Origin: Chthonomonadia bacterium
GTDB lineage: Bacteria; Armatimonadota; HRBIN16
DNA length: 52,722 nt
NCBI GenBank assembly: GCA_013314755.1
Contig: JABUFA010000024.1
Coordinates: forward strand, 1 to 52,722
Reading direction: 5' to 3'
The stretch's first letter is position 1. Every line of letters starts with the position of its first letter. Of the stretch, positions 45,312-52,722 are shown piece by piece. Both the position numbers and the translations under genes were made by a program. The notes beneath the pieces were generated by a model that saw only the letters and a program-made list of their open reading frames with translations, was not told where the DNA came from and did not search any database.

Positions 45312-47138
45312 TTAGCGAGCCAGACGTGCCTCGCGCTCCTGCTCCTCGGGCTGGGCAGGTACTCCCAGATACGCCAGCACGCGCTCGGTGATTTGCGCAA
45401 AAGCCGGCGCTGCAACAACACCCCCAAAATAGCCGTTATGCGGCTCGTCCACCACCACCAGCGCCACGATACGCGGGTCATCAGCAGGCGCAAAACCCAC
45501 GAACGAAGCGATATACTTGCCCGAAGCGTAACCGCGCCTGCCGGGTATTACCTTCTGCGCGGTGCCTGTTTTACCGGCGATTTTATATCCCCGAACTCTC
45601 GCCAGCTTTCCGGTGCCCTCATCAACCACCGCCTCGAGATACTCTCTCATTTTACCTGCTATCTCTGGCGACAGCACGGGACGAGTTACCATCGGCTCGT
45701 TCAGCAGCAGGCGTGGCTTGACGTAGTTGCCCCCGTTGGCGAACACGGCATACGCTGCCGCCAGCCCTATCGGCGTCACCTGAATGCCCTGCCCAAAGGC
45801 TACATTCGCCGTTCGAATCGCCTGCCACTGCTTCGGTTGCTCCAGCCTGCCTGCCAAACTGCCCGCTACAGGCTTTTCAAGAAAACCGAACCTTTGCGTC
45901 GCCTGATACAGTGCAGATGCGCCAAGTTTCAAGCCGATCATCGCAGTCGCCACATTGCAGGAATGGGCAACCACATCCTTTAACTTCTGGCTACCATGCG
46001 CCCTGGAACCTCCATGAGGAGCGCAGCGAATGGTGTGCTTACCTACCTTCATCCCACCAGAGCAGTAGAAACCGCTTCCGTCCCGCACTACTCCAGCCTG
46101 CATCGCCGCGGCTATCGTGATAGGTTTGAAGGTGGAACCCGGCTCGAACAGAAACGTCTCAGCCATGTTGCGCATCACACCCAGCCCGTGTTTGCGCAGT
46201 TCCTGGTCCCTCTGGTTCAGGTCAATTTGCGGCGCGTTGGCAACCGCAAGCAGGTCACCGTTACGGGCATCCATTACTATTGCACAGGCGCCAGCAGGAC
46301 GATGTTTCTGCATTACCTCCTGCAAACACTCCTCGGCGATGCTCTGGATGTTCACGTCTATCGTCAGATGCACGTCGCGCCCGTTGCGAACACTGCCCAG
46401 CACCTCTCGCGTACCCGCCAGTATCTGCCCACGAGCCCCGATAACTCCTCTCACCTCGGCGTGTGTCGCCGCCAGAATATCGTTAAAAAGCAGTTCAATC
46501 CCTGCCAGCCCCCGTTCATCCACATCGGTAAACCCGATGAGTGCGTGGGCGATGGAACCATAAGGATACCTGCGACAGGGTTCCTCCAGGATGTCCACTC
46601 CATCCAGCCACGACGTCAAAGCGATCCCCCCCGCAGCGTTCTTTCGCCTCTCCTCTTTGAGGCGCTTGCGCTCACAGGCGACCAGTTCTTTTAACCGTAC
46701 GACACCATCACCGACCAGCTCGCGCTTCAAAAAGAAAGCCGAACGACCATTCCCCCGCTGTGCCTCAACGATACGTTTTTCAATAGCCATCGCAGACTCG
46801 CCCACGATGGGCGCCAGCGTTTGTGCCACCAGCTTTGGCTCGGTGACCGCTCTGGCGCGGATATAGATGGATAACGAACTCTCATCCATTGCTAGCACGT
46901 TACCCTGGCGGTCTTTGATGAAGCCGCGCGTGCCGTACACCGTCCACTGATGAACACGCAAACCACCGTATCTTGCCGACGCCAGACGCAGCTCCTCTGC
47001 CCGAACGGTCTGCAGGTACAGCAATCGTCCAATGACCGCAATGAAGAGCAAGGTAAACAACCACCCAAGACCCACTAATCGGGCTCGGGCGTTCTGGATA
47101 GAAAACGCCGTCCGTTTGCCCTGACGCACAGCCATCAT
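45312..47138 (-). CDS. ftsI: Peptidoglycan transpeptidase FtsI / PBP2B-type (class B)
   Basis: This class B penicillin-binding protein crosslinks septal peptidoglycan. The 608-residue protein has a single membrane anchor (about 20-45), a dimerisation domain and the transpeptidase: the active-site Ser in EPGSTFKPIT, the SCN motif (HSCNVATAMI) and KTG (GKTGTAQKVI). No C-terminal PASTA domain is seen. The start is ATG 47138 (or ATG 47135), 13 bases after the ftsL stop; a TTG at 47168 would overlap ftsL. Confidence 0.95.
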   Translation of the reverse strand: MMAVRQGKRTAFSIQNARARLVGLGWLFTLLFIAVIGRLLYLQTVRAEELRLASARYGGLRVHQWTVYGTRGFIKDRQGNVLAMDESSLSIYIRARAVTEPKLVAQTLAPIVGESAMAIEKRIVEAQRGNGRSAFFLKRELVGDGVVRLKELVACERKRLKEERRKNAAGGIALTSWLDGVDILEEPCRRYPYGSIAHALIGFTDVDERGLAGIELLFNDILAATHAEVRGVIGARGQILAGTREVLGSVRNGRDVHLTIDVNIQSIAEECLQEVMQKHRPAGACAIVMDARNGDLLAVANAPQIDLNQRDQELRKHGLGVMRNMAETFLFEPGSTFKPITIAAAMQAGVVRDGSGFYCSGGMKVGKHTIRCAPHGGSRAHGSQKLKDVVAHSCNVATAMIGLKLGASALYQATQRFGFLEKPVAGSLAGRLEQPKQWQAIRTANVAFGQGIQVTPIGLAAAYAVFANGGNYVKPRLLLNEPMVTRPVLSPEIAGKMREYLEAVVDEGTGKLARVRGYKIAGKTGTAQKVIPGRRGYASGKYIASFVGFAPADDPRIVALVVVDEPHNGYFGGVVAAPAFAQITERVLAYLGVPAQPEEQEREARLAR

Positions 47139-47151
47139 GCGCCCCGGACCT

Positions 47152-47493
47152 TCAGTTTCGCTTGGCAAGCACTGGAGGTGCAGGCACTGCTTCGGGCTTG
47201 GTCAACGGTACCATACCGTATGCCTTCGCCTGCTTCTGAATGCGCACTGGATTGCGTAGCGCCTCGCGCTGACCCCGCAACAGCATATACTCCTTCCGCA
47301 AGGTGTTCCGCTCGGTAACCAGCCGATGCCGTTCCCGGGAGAGGTTGTAAACATAGCCACATGCGGCGATGTACGCGACCACGCACGCCATCGCCAGAAC
47401 AGGCCACAAGCGAACTCCGGTAAGCACCCGGTATCGGGCTACCGATCGAGCGCCCGTTTTCACCCCCACTCGTGCAACAGTTGGAAAAACCAT
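47152..47493 (-). CDS. ftsL: FtsL-like septum protein
   Basis: The 113-residue bitopic protein has a basic N-terminus, one membrane segment (about 32-50) and a short coiled-coil (RERHRLVTERNTLRKEYML), ending in PVRIQKQAKAYGMVPLTKPE, the usual FtsL/DivIC ending before a Pro-rich tail. It recruits FtsI/FtsW with FtsQ. ATG 47493 is preceded by CAGGAGGG at 4 bases. The reading frame upstream runs through rsmH and is rejected. It lies 19 bases after rsmH. Confidence 0.85.
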   Translation of the reverse strand: MVFPTVARVGVKTGARSVARYRVLTGVRLWPVLAMACVVAYIAACGYVYNLSRERHRLVTERNTLRKEYMLLRGQREALRNPVRIQKQAKAYGMVPLTKPEAVPAPPVLAKRN

Positions 47494-47512
47494 TTCACCC
47501 TCCTGCAATGCA

Positions 47513-48460
47513 TTATTCTGTCTCTTCCACCCTCTCAGCAGCGCGACACTGGGCACTGCGAGAGCGAGGATTGCGCGCTATTTCTTCGGCATCTGGCTTA
47601 AGCGCATGTGGCGTGAGCAGGTATATCAACCGTTCCGCCCCGCATTCACAGGTAGGAACGTACGGTGGACAGATGCACCTGCCGCTCAACTTCTGGAAAG
47701 CGCGCTTGACCGCACGCGCTTCCAGCGAATGATACGTTAACACCACAATGCGCCCTCCGGGCTTCAAGCACCGAATCGCCTGCTCTATCGCCTCCTGGAG
47801 CCCTTCCAGTTCACGGTTGACCACAATGCGCAACGCCTGAAACGTGCGGGTGGCGGGATGGATGCGCCCTCCACGACGCCCTGCCGCCCTGGCGACAATG
47901 CCCGCCAGCTGCTGGGTGGTGAGTATCGGACGATTCTGCACAATGGCATGGGCGATGCGCGCTGCGGCGGGTTCCTCGCCGTACTCTGCGATAACCCGGC
48001 GCAGGTCTGCTTCGCTCCAGCGGTTTACTATGTCCGCCGCGGTGAGACCCGGCTGGCTGGTATCCATGCGCATATCCAGCGGTGCGTCAAACCGAAAGCT
48101 GAAGCCCCTTTCCGCATTGTCCAGCTGCATGGAGCTGACGCCAAGGTCAAACAGAACCCCGTCGAGGCCCTCTAGTCCGCGTGCTCGCAGAACCTGAGGC
48201 AACTCGCGAAAATCAGCATGAACCATCGTGACACGTATCGCCCCGCTGAGATGTGCCAGCCGTCGCGCCGCCAGATCCAGCGCCTTTGGGTCCTTGTCCA
48301 TGCCGATAAGCCAGCCTCCCGGTATCAACCGGGATGCTATCTCCACTGCGTGTCCACCCAGCCCCACTGTGGCGTCCACAAACACCTCTCCCGCCTGCGG
48401 GCGCAGGAGCTGCAAAACCTCGCGCACCATTACTGGCGTATGGCTATTCATGGTCATCAT
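47513..48460 (-). CDS. rsmH: 16S rRNA m4C1402 methyltransferase RsmH
   Basis: This enzyme N4-methylates cytosine 1402 of 16S rRNA using SAM. The 315-residue protein has HTPVMVREVLQLL, FVDATVGLGGHAVEIAS (SAM loop), GVLFDLGVSSMQLDNAERGFSF, and IVVLTYHSLEARAVKRAF, with the Cys-rich CICPPYVPTCECG near the C-terminus. ATG 48460 follows the mraZ stop by 1 base (TGACATG). Confidence 0.97.
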   Translation of the reverse strand: MMTMNSHTPVMVREVLQLLRPQAGEVFVDATVGLGGHAVEIASRLIPGGWLIGMDKDPKALDLAARRLAHLSGAIRVTMVHADFRELPQVLRARGLEGLDGVLFDLGVSSMQLDNAERGFSFRFDAPLDMRMDTSQPGLTAADIVNRWSEADLRRVIAEYGEEPAAARIAHAIVQNRPILTTQQLAGIVARAAGRRGGRIHPATRTFQALRIVVNRELEGLQEAIEQAIRCLKPGGRIVVLTYHSLEARAVKRAFQKLSGRCICPPYVPTCECGAERLIYLLTPHALKPDAEEIARNPRSRSAQCRAAERVEETE

Positions 48461-48461
48461 G

Positions 48462-49022
48462 TCACAGCTCCAGTTTCACGTTCAGGGTCGCCGCCGCGGC
48501 GAAGACCGCGCCGTCCTCAATCTCGGCGTTGGTCTCCTTCCATACCTGCTTGCTCCATATCTCCAGCCGATACGGCGCACCGATGATCACCACCGTGCTC
48601 TGAGTCTCGCTGGTCGGTAAGCGAATGTCCGCCAGATCGCGCAGGTGGGCAGGTATCGCCAGACGCCCCTGAGAGTCGATATCTACCTCACTTGCCACAC
48701 TTACAAAGAATCTCTGCAGGAGAACCGCATCCCGGTTGGTGAATGATAACTGCGATAGCTGAGACTTGATGCGTTGCCAGGTGGAAGGATGGAAAACGAA
48801 CAGACTGCGGTTCCAGCCTCGTGTAATCACGCACGAACGGTCAAAGAGCTCTCGGAAGCGCTGGGGCATGATAATACGCCCTTTGTCATCCACCGAGTGT
48901 TCCGAGTAGCCCTGCAGCATCGCAAGCGGGTCCGGCTCGGCTACCGCGGTTCCTGCCTCCACCAGAGGTTGGCTTACCTGGTTGTCTGGAGCCTGTTCTT
49001 CCACCTTCTCACCACCTGGCAT
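48462..49022 (-). CDS. mraZ: Transcriptional regulator MraZ
   Basis: MraZ represses the dcw promoter by binding short direct repeats. The protein carries two AbrB-like MraZ halves with the DxxxR motifs DDKGRIIMP and DSQGRLAIP. The core starts at MLQGYSEHSVDD (ATG 48920), as is normal for the family; ATG 49022 would add a Glu/Pro-rich extension of 34 residues. ATG 48920 lacks a Shine-Dalgarno-like sequence, whereas the region 49001-49037 contains the operator repeats, so the start is unresolved; the longer form is listed. Confidence 0.8.
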   Translation of the reverse strand: MPGGEKVEEQAPDNQVSQPLVEAGTAVAEPDPLAMLQGYSEHSVDDKGRIIMPQRFRELFDRSCVITRGWNRSLFVFHPSTWQRIKSQLSQLSFTNRDAVLLQRFFVSVASEVDIDSQGRLAIPAHLRDLADIRLPTSETQSTVVIIGAPYRLEIWSKQVWKETNAEIEDGAVFAAAATLNVKLEL

Positions 49023-49037
49023 CCACCCAACATCCAC
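49001..49037 (-). promoter_or_regulatory. Four GTGG direct repeats: probable MraZ operator
   Basis: On the minus strand, GTGG occurs at 49034-49037, 49023-49026, 49012-49015 and 49001-49004: four units with an exact 11-base period, each preceded by two purines (AA, GG, AG, AG). MraZ proteins bind short direct repeats (TGGGN in Escherichia coli, AAAGTG-type in mycoplasmas) next to their own promoter. The boxes start about 7 bases past the predicted transcription start. Assignment to MraZ is inferred from position. Confidence 0.6.
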
Positions 49038-49050
49038 TTGGCTTGAGCAT

Positions 49051-49080
49051 ATTGTAAAAAATACGGGGCAGGCTTGTCAA
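49051..49080 (-). promoter_or_regulatory. Promoter of the dcw cluster
   Basis: On the minus strand a perfect TTGACA (49075-49080) is followed after 18 bases by TACAAT (49051-49056). Transcription would begin near 49044. This is the only promoter-like sequence seen upstream of mraZ and should drive the division cluster. Confidence 0.75.
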
Positions 49081-49093
49081 CGGTTTTTGGGGC

Positions 49094-49117
49094 TTTTTCT
49101 CAATATTTTGAGAAAAA
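49094..49117. promoter_or_regulatory. AT-rich perfect palindrome upstream of the dcw promoter
   Basis: TTTTTCTCAA (49094-49103) and TTGAGAAAAA (49108-49117) flank TATT: 10 perfect base pairs. It starts 14 bases upstream of the -35 box, so it may be a regulator site or a curved upstream element. It is too AT-rich for a good terminator of the hydrolase gene. The remaining 49118-49234 gap shows no gene. Confidence 0.5.
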
Positions 49118-49234
49118 TTTTTTGCGCACCCCTATATGTAGACATTTATGCGTGGAGTATTACTGCCTGCGCCTCTTGAGAGCGCGGACAAACGTTCCCC
49201 TCGTGAAGGTCCAGTGGAGCCTGAGTGGAGACGC

Positions 49235-50446
49235 CTACAGTACAAAGTGGAAGAACACGTAACCCGCCGCGGGGCGGGAGGACAGCTCCAGCCCAATATG
49301 CAGCGGCGACAGAGGGCGAAATCCCACCAGAACCGACAGGTTGCGCGGCGATGCCTGCACCGCCACCCCTGCTCTACCCTCGCGCTCCCAGCGCCAGACG
49401 TCCACCGCTACGCTAACACGCGCTCCCCATACGCCGCTGTATAGCAGTCCGATACGCAGGGTTGGCTCGCGCAGGGTGCTCGGCAAAACAAAAGGCTCTG
49501 AATCGTCCTGCAACTTTGCACTCAGAAACCGCTGAACCACGCCAAACAAGGCGGAACGCACCAGTGCAGGTCCGTAATGCCCCGTGTTCAGCCACAGGAT
49601 CGGTCCCTCGCCGAGCGCACGCCGCAGAGCGTCAGCATCCTCTCGCGGGATGACCATATCGTATCTGCCGTTAATCATCAACACCCGGTCGCCGTACTGC
49701 CCGCGCAGGAAATGAAGCGGTTCCACCGATAGCAACTCCTCCCTGAGCCGTTCGTAACCGATTCCTTTACCGCGCAGCTCGCTCCGTATGCCAAGCGTCA
49801 ACGGACTGCGCCACAACACATGCGCCAGATTCGCGCCACCCAGCACCAGCACCCCTGCCTGCAATCGGTTCTCTACCCCAAGCACCAGCGCACTCACGAT
49901 TGCCCCCAGGCTGATGCCCACGATACCTAATCTGTCGGAAGCCACCTGCGGTTGCGACTGCAACCAGTCCACCAGCCGCATGGTATCCAGAACCGCCTGG
50001 CGCATCGTGGTGCGCATGTGCTCCACATCGGGCACAATCATCAGCTCTCCGCTCAGATAGCCGCTGGGCGTGCGCTGGATATGATAGGGTAGCGTCATCA
50101 CCGCTGTGACGAAACCACGCCGTGCAAGCGTTCGGGCAAGCGACAGTTCGATATCGGGCTTCTGCACCCCCCACGAATGCAGGATAACCACCGCAGGCAT
50201 CCTCTGTCCGTGATTCGGCACGAATACCTCGGCAAACACCGTCTGGTTCTGGGGATACTGCGGTGTCTTCATCAGGCTTGGGAACCTGACCAGAAGGTGA
50301 GTGTTTTCCGCTGAGTCGTGTAACCGGACCACTTCCGCCGCCACTGGCTGAGGGGGATAATGAAACCACGTATCTGATGCCGACTGTGCCAGGGACTGCC
50401 CACCCCAGAGCATCAGACCGAATACCACGAGAAGCGACCTTTTCAT
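49235..50446 (-). CDS. Secreted alpha/beta hydrolase (dienelactone hydrolase-like)
   Basis: The 403-residue protein has a signal peptide (residues 1-20, cleavage near SLA-Q). An alpha/beta hydrolase core follows: nucleophile Ser179 in GISLG, Asp263 in NGRYDMVIP and His290 in NTGHYG form a complete triad. It resembles the acetyl xylan esterase/dienelactone hydrolase group. The last 90 residues (about 310-400) form a beta-rich region unlike the core and may be a separate domain. It lies 6 bases after the methyltransferase stop codon and is probably part of the same transcript, although a secreted esterase has no evident tie to restriction. Confidence 0.8.
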   Translation of the reverse strand: MKRSLLVVFGLMLWGGQSLAQSASDTWFHYPPQPVAAEVVRLHDSAENTHLLVRFPSLMKTPQYPQNQTVFAEVFVPNHGQRMPAVVILHSWGVQKPDIELSLARTLARRGFVTAVMTLPYHIQRTPSGYLSGELMIVPDVEHMRTTMRQAVLDTMRLVDWLQSQPQVASDRLGIVGISLGAIVSALVLGVENRLQAGVLVLGGANLAHVLWRSPLTLGIRSELRGKGIGYERLREELLSVEPLHFLRGQYGDRVLMINGRYDMVIPREDADALRRALGEGPILWLNTGHYGPALVRSALFGVVQRFLSAKLQDDSEPFVLPSTLREPTLRIGLLYSGVWGARVSVAVDVWRWEREGRAGVAVQASPRNLSVLVGFRPLSPLHIGLELSSRPAAGYVFFHFVL

Positions 50447-50452
50447 ATCAAC

Positions 50453-51694
50453 TCACCCACGCCACTTTCCAGTAACGTCAAACTCAATAAGCTCCTTCTT
50501 CGAGTTACGCTTGCGAACGGGGACGCACCGGACCTGCTCAAAGCCAAGCCTTTCCAGCATCTCGGCATAGAGATGCTCTGTGGCAACAACAGTATTGTAG
50601 AACTTTGAATTTCCAATAATATAGTGCACTTCCGCGCCCGGCGATAGCACGGAGGTCAAATTGCAGAAGTGTTCCCACATGTCATCGAAGTACTTCACCA
50701 AGTAGTTCGCTAGAATAGCGCCGCTCGGGTTACCCGCACGACGTATCTCATCGATAACACTCTCCAGATGCTCGCTGACAAAGCGGTTGTCTGGACGCTT
50801 CCAGTTTGCAAGACGGCTGGTTGCAATGCCCCACGTGCCTCCGATAGCCTGCCAGTCGAGTTCACCTGCCTCGCGGCCGCTGGCAAGAAACCCAAGCCAG
50901 TACATGTAGGGGCGAAGCTCGCGGATATACGAAATCCTGTTCGCGTAGGGGGGCGAAGTGACAACAAGGTCAACGGGCACGTGAACATATCGGTCCACAT
51001 ACCGAGCATCTCCAAGCAATACAGAGGCAGAACCCCGTGGATTCTCAGAGGCTCCCTCCAAGACAAAGTGTACGTCCTCCGTAAACACGCTGTTGTAATC
51101 CACCCCCAGGTCTATCCTCAGCTGCTGCTGTTCTTTGAAGGACATGGACTGATGGTTAAAGGCGGCATTGGACAGCTTAATCATCGTTCGACAGAACGCA
51201 ACGAGCAGCAGAGCGTGTACGGGTGTATCCGAACCTGCCACAGCATCGATTCCCGCACGAAGCAATCGGAGGTACTCCAGCGTGTCAGCATCCCACCATC
51301 GCTGTATGTTGTGGATAGGAGGCGACGTCCACGGATCAACAGATTTGCGCGTTACAATGCTTGTTACCTCGCGGCATGCTTCTGCCGTGCGCACAACGTC
51401 CGAAGGCGAAAAACAGCGAGTTTTGACGTCCGCCAGCCAAACCAGGAACGGGTTAATATCTACCGTTACCGCATCGCGACCATGGTAGACAGCCGTTAAC
51501 GCTGTGGTGCCGGTGCCACAGAAAGGATCAAGCACCCGTTTCGCCCGTGGATGTGCACTGATAATTTCCTCAACAATTTTAAGGGAATAGGCAGGAGTCA
51601 GCCTGAGCCACCCGTGCCTGCCTGTCACCGTATTCATCTTGAAGGTATAGTCCGCTCGGCGTCCGAGCTTTAGAGGCTCAACATATACGCTCAC
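50453..51694 (-). CDS. Type II DNA methyltransferase with SPPY motif
   Basis: The 413-residue protein has the SAM-binding loop DPFCGTGTTAL near residue 56-66 and the catalytic motif DLVVTSPPYANRI (TSPPY at 246-250). SPPY is typical of N4-cytosine methyltransferases, though N6-adenine enzymes occur. The SAM loop comes first with a long middle region (about 100-235), which suggests target recognition between motif I and motif IV. The GTG start overlaps the endonuclease stop by 4 bases. With the endonuclease upstream it forms a restriction-modification pair. Confidence 0.85.
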   Translation of the reverse strand: MSVYVEPLKLGRRADYTFKMNTVTGRHGWLRLTPAYSLKIVEEIISAHPRAKRVLDPFCGTGTTALTAVYHGRDAVTVDINPFLVWLADVKTRCFSPSDVVRTAEACREVTSIVTRKSVDPWTSPPIHNIQRWWDADTLEYLRLLRAGIDAVAGSDTPVHALLLVAFCRTMIKLSNAAFNHQSMSFKEQQQLRIDLGVDYNSVFTEDVHFVLEGASENPRGSASVLLGDARYVDRYVHVPVDLVVTSPPYANRISYIRELRPYMYWLGFLASGREAGELDWQAIGGTWGIATSRLANWKRPDNRFVSEHLESVIDEIRRAGNPSGAILANYLVKYFDDMWEHFCNLTSVLSPGAEVHYIIGNSKFYNTVVATEHLYAEMLERLGFEQVRCVPVRKRNSKKELIEFDVTGKWRG

Positions 51695-52509
51695 AGGTCA
51701 GCTTCCACCTCCATCAATTCTGCTAAAACCTTGTCAAACTCTTCGCGGATGTACGCACTGTTGCGCTCGAAGAAGCCAGCCAGGTCGTAACCTATCACCT
51801 CACCAATGAAATCATAGGTAGAAACGCACGGATTATTTTCCCCCAGGTATCCCATGAGAACACCCCACTTCGCGTTACGATATCTGGACAACACGTCGCT
51901 ATCGACCTGCGTGGATAGCACCAGCATACAGGGCAAGTACCCGTTTGCGTACGCCGTTACTGCTGTTGTGATGTCGGCGTTTTGACGCTTGGCATCCTTG
52001 CTCTTGTAACCCTGCCGAATCTCGAACACTACCCCGGCTATCGCATCCAGTACCTTTTGGTCCACGCCGATGGACGTTCCCAGCGTGTACATCCACTCTC
52101 TAAAACGCGTCCGCAGGGGTTCTTCAGGGATACTGGCAACCAGCACTCGCGCATCTACATATACCGTCTGCGCCCTGCCAGCGGTTCGGCTAACCGTGTA
52201 CGACCACCTCAGGTCATCGGGTGAAAGATTGAGATAGTCACAAAATATCTGCTTGAGCAGATTCTCACAGGCTTCCCCAATATGCCTGTAGATACTCGTT
52301 ATCGCCCCTGCCGCACGATGAGCAACATACATTTTAGGATTGTCCAGACCGAACCAGCGGTAGAACGGGTCGCTCTGATAAAGCCGTTGAAAATCAGCCA
52401 GCGTCAGTCCTCCTTTGCGCCCACGTCCAAAGGCGGGCTTAAAGTTCGCGGAAGCGCGGATGGCGTTTACAATGAGCCTCAGATACGCCTCATCTTTGTC
52501 TGTGTGCAT
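51691..52509 (-). CDS. Probable type II restriction endonuclease
   Basis: The 272-residue protein pairs with a methyltransferase gene and carries a PD-(D/E)XK-like stretch GVVFEIRQGYKSKDAKRQNAD (Glu163, Lys169, Lys171), preceded by an Asp in YVDARVLVA (about 119). This supports a nuclease but I cannot assign a named family or the recognition site. ATG 52509 is chosen because GAGGAG lies 6 bases upstream; the in-frame TTG at 52569 sits in the -35 box of the promoter. No control (C) protein gene is visible. Confidence 0.7.
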   Translation of the reverse strand: MHTDKDEAYLRLIVNAIRASANFKPAFGRGRKGGLTLADFQRLYQSDPFYRWFGLDNPKMYVAHRAAGAITSIYRHIGEACENLLKQIFCDYLNLSPDDLRWSYTVSRTAGRAQTVYVDARVLVASIPEEPLRTRFREWMYTLGTSIGVDQKVLDAIAGVVFEIRQGYKSKDAKRQNADITTAVTAYANGYLPCMLVLSTQVDSDVLSRYRNAKWGVLMGYLGENNPCVSTYDFIGEVIGYDLAGFFERNSAYIREEFDKVLAELMEVEADL

Positions 52510-52540
52510 GTATGGCTCCTCGCTCTCACACATCACGGCT

Positions 52541-52569
52541 ATTATACGCAATCCCGCCAGAACAGGCAA
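52541..52569 (-). promoter_or_regulatory. Promoter of the restriction-modification genes
   Basis: On the minus strand TTGCCT (52564-52569) and a perfect TATAAT (52541-52546) are separated by exactly 17 bases. Transcription would begin near 52534, about 25 bases before ATG 52509. It lies in the 181-base gap between divergent genes; the rest of the gap shows nothing certain. Confidence 0.7.
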
Positions 52570-52690
52570 ATGCAGAAACCACCGGTGGACGCGAAGTGTC
52601 TGTTACAGCAAGGGTTGGTTTGAAGGGTAGAAGGCTCGCCAACACGAAAAATATCTCCAGAACCACTCGGCATCCCACAGGAGGTAAGCC

Positions 52691-52722
52691 ATGCCACAAC
52701 TGCTCCTGCGTCTACCAGAAGT
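52691..52722 (+). CDS. 5' end of a plus-strand gene, cut by the window edge
   Basis: A perfect AGGAGG (52679-52684) lies 6 bases before ATG 52691, and the frame is open to the end (first residues MPQLLLRLPE). The product cannot be identified from ten codons. Confidence 0.5.
   Translation, partial: MPQLLLRLPE

Noticed and set aside
49118-49234. Small genes between the dcw promoter and the hydrolase
   Set aside because: Short frames here have no ribosome-binding site or protein-like composition.

Overview
This window looks like a chromosomal segment of a diderm bacterium, most plausibly a member of the Armatimonadota; that placement is inference from gene content and could not be tested by a search. 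Reasons: a complete division and cell-wall (dcw) cluster with the DUF881/small-basic-protein pair also seen in Gram-positive and related lineages, a MurE with the DNPR motif of diaminopimelate-adding enzymes, secreted beta-barrel-like proteins, an OPT-like membrane protein, DUF4832 and DinB-like proteins, fairly GC-rich coding DNA and frequent TTG/GTG starts. No rRNA, tRNA, CRISPR array or insertion sequence was seen.

Left third (1-10.9 kb): ordinary chromosome. It holds a secreted CBM9-like/DUF5916 protein, the fmt-def pair, glutamine synthetase behind a strong promoter and a structured leader, a frameshifted nucleotidyltransferase (MNT) remnant, a DinB-like protein, a secreted DUF4832 protein, the hisC-aroF pair and a coiled-coil protein made of 21-bp repeats with a nuclease-like C-terminus.

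Centre left (11.06-21.63 kb): a compact nine-gene minus-strand operon, the most unusual part of the window. In transcription order it encodes a giant protein joining an M28-like domain that has lost its zinc and catalytic residues to an FtsX-type permease; a GYF/DUF4190 protein; a DUF2752 protein; an OPT-like 12-16-segment membrane protein; TatA; an unknown protein; a PqqD-like protein; a minimal FtsX permease of about 200 residues; and a LolD/MacB-type ATPase. Its layout suggests one membrane machine (an ABC mechanotransmission or export system with a pseudo-peptidase sensor) that I do not recognise as a described system.

Centre right (21.9-31.1 kb): a GT39/ArnT-like glycosyltransferase overlapping a glycerate kinase, a small outer-membrane-barrel-like protein, ispG, then a minus-strand PfkB kinase / class II aldolase / alanine racemase run, a second DinB-like protein and a sugar phosphate isomerase-like protein.

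Right (31.1-49.1 kb): the dcw cluster on the minus strand, in the order mraZ-rsmH-ftsL-ftsI-murE-murF-mraY-murD-ftsW-murG-murC-ddl-ftsQ-DUF881-sbp-ftsA-ftsZ, tightly packed with many 1-8 nt junctions and no murB. One consensus-like promoter drives it, followed by four GTGG boxes with an exact 11-bp period that look like MraZ operators. Upstream lie a secreted alpha/beta hydrolase and a type II-like restriction-modification pair (endonuclease and SPPY methyltransferase), all on the minus strand and probably cotranscribed. The window ends with the first ten codons of a plus-strand gene.
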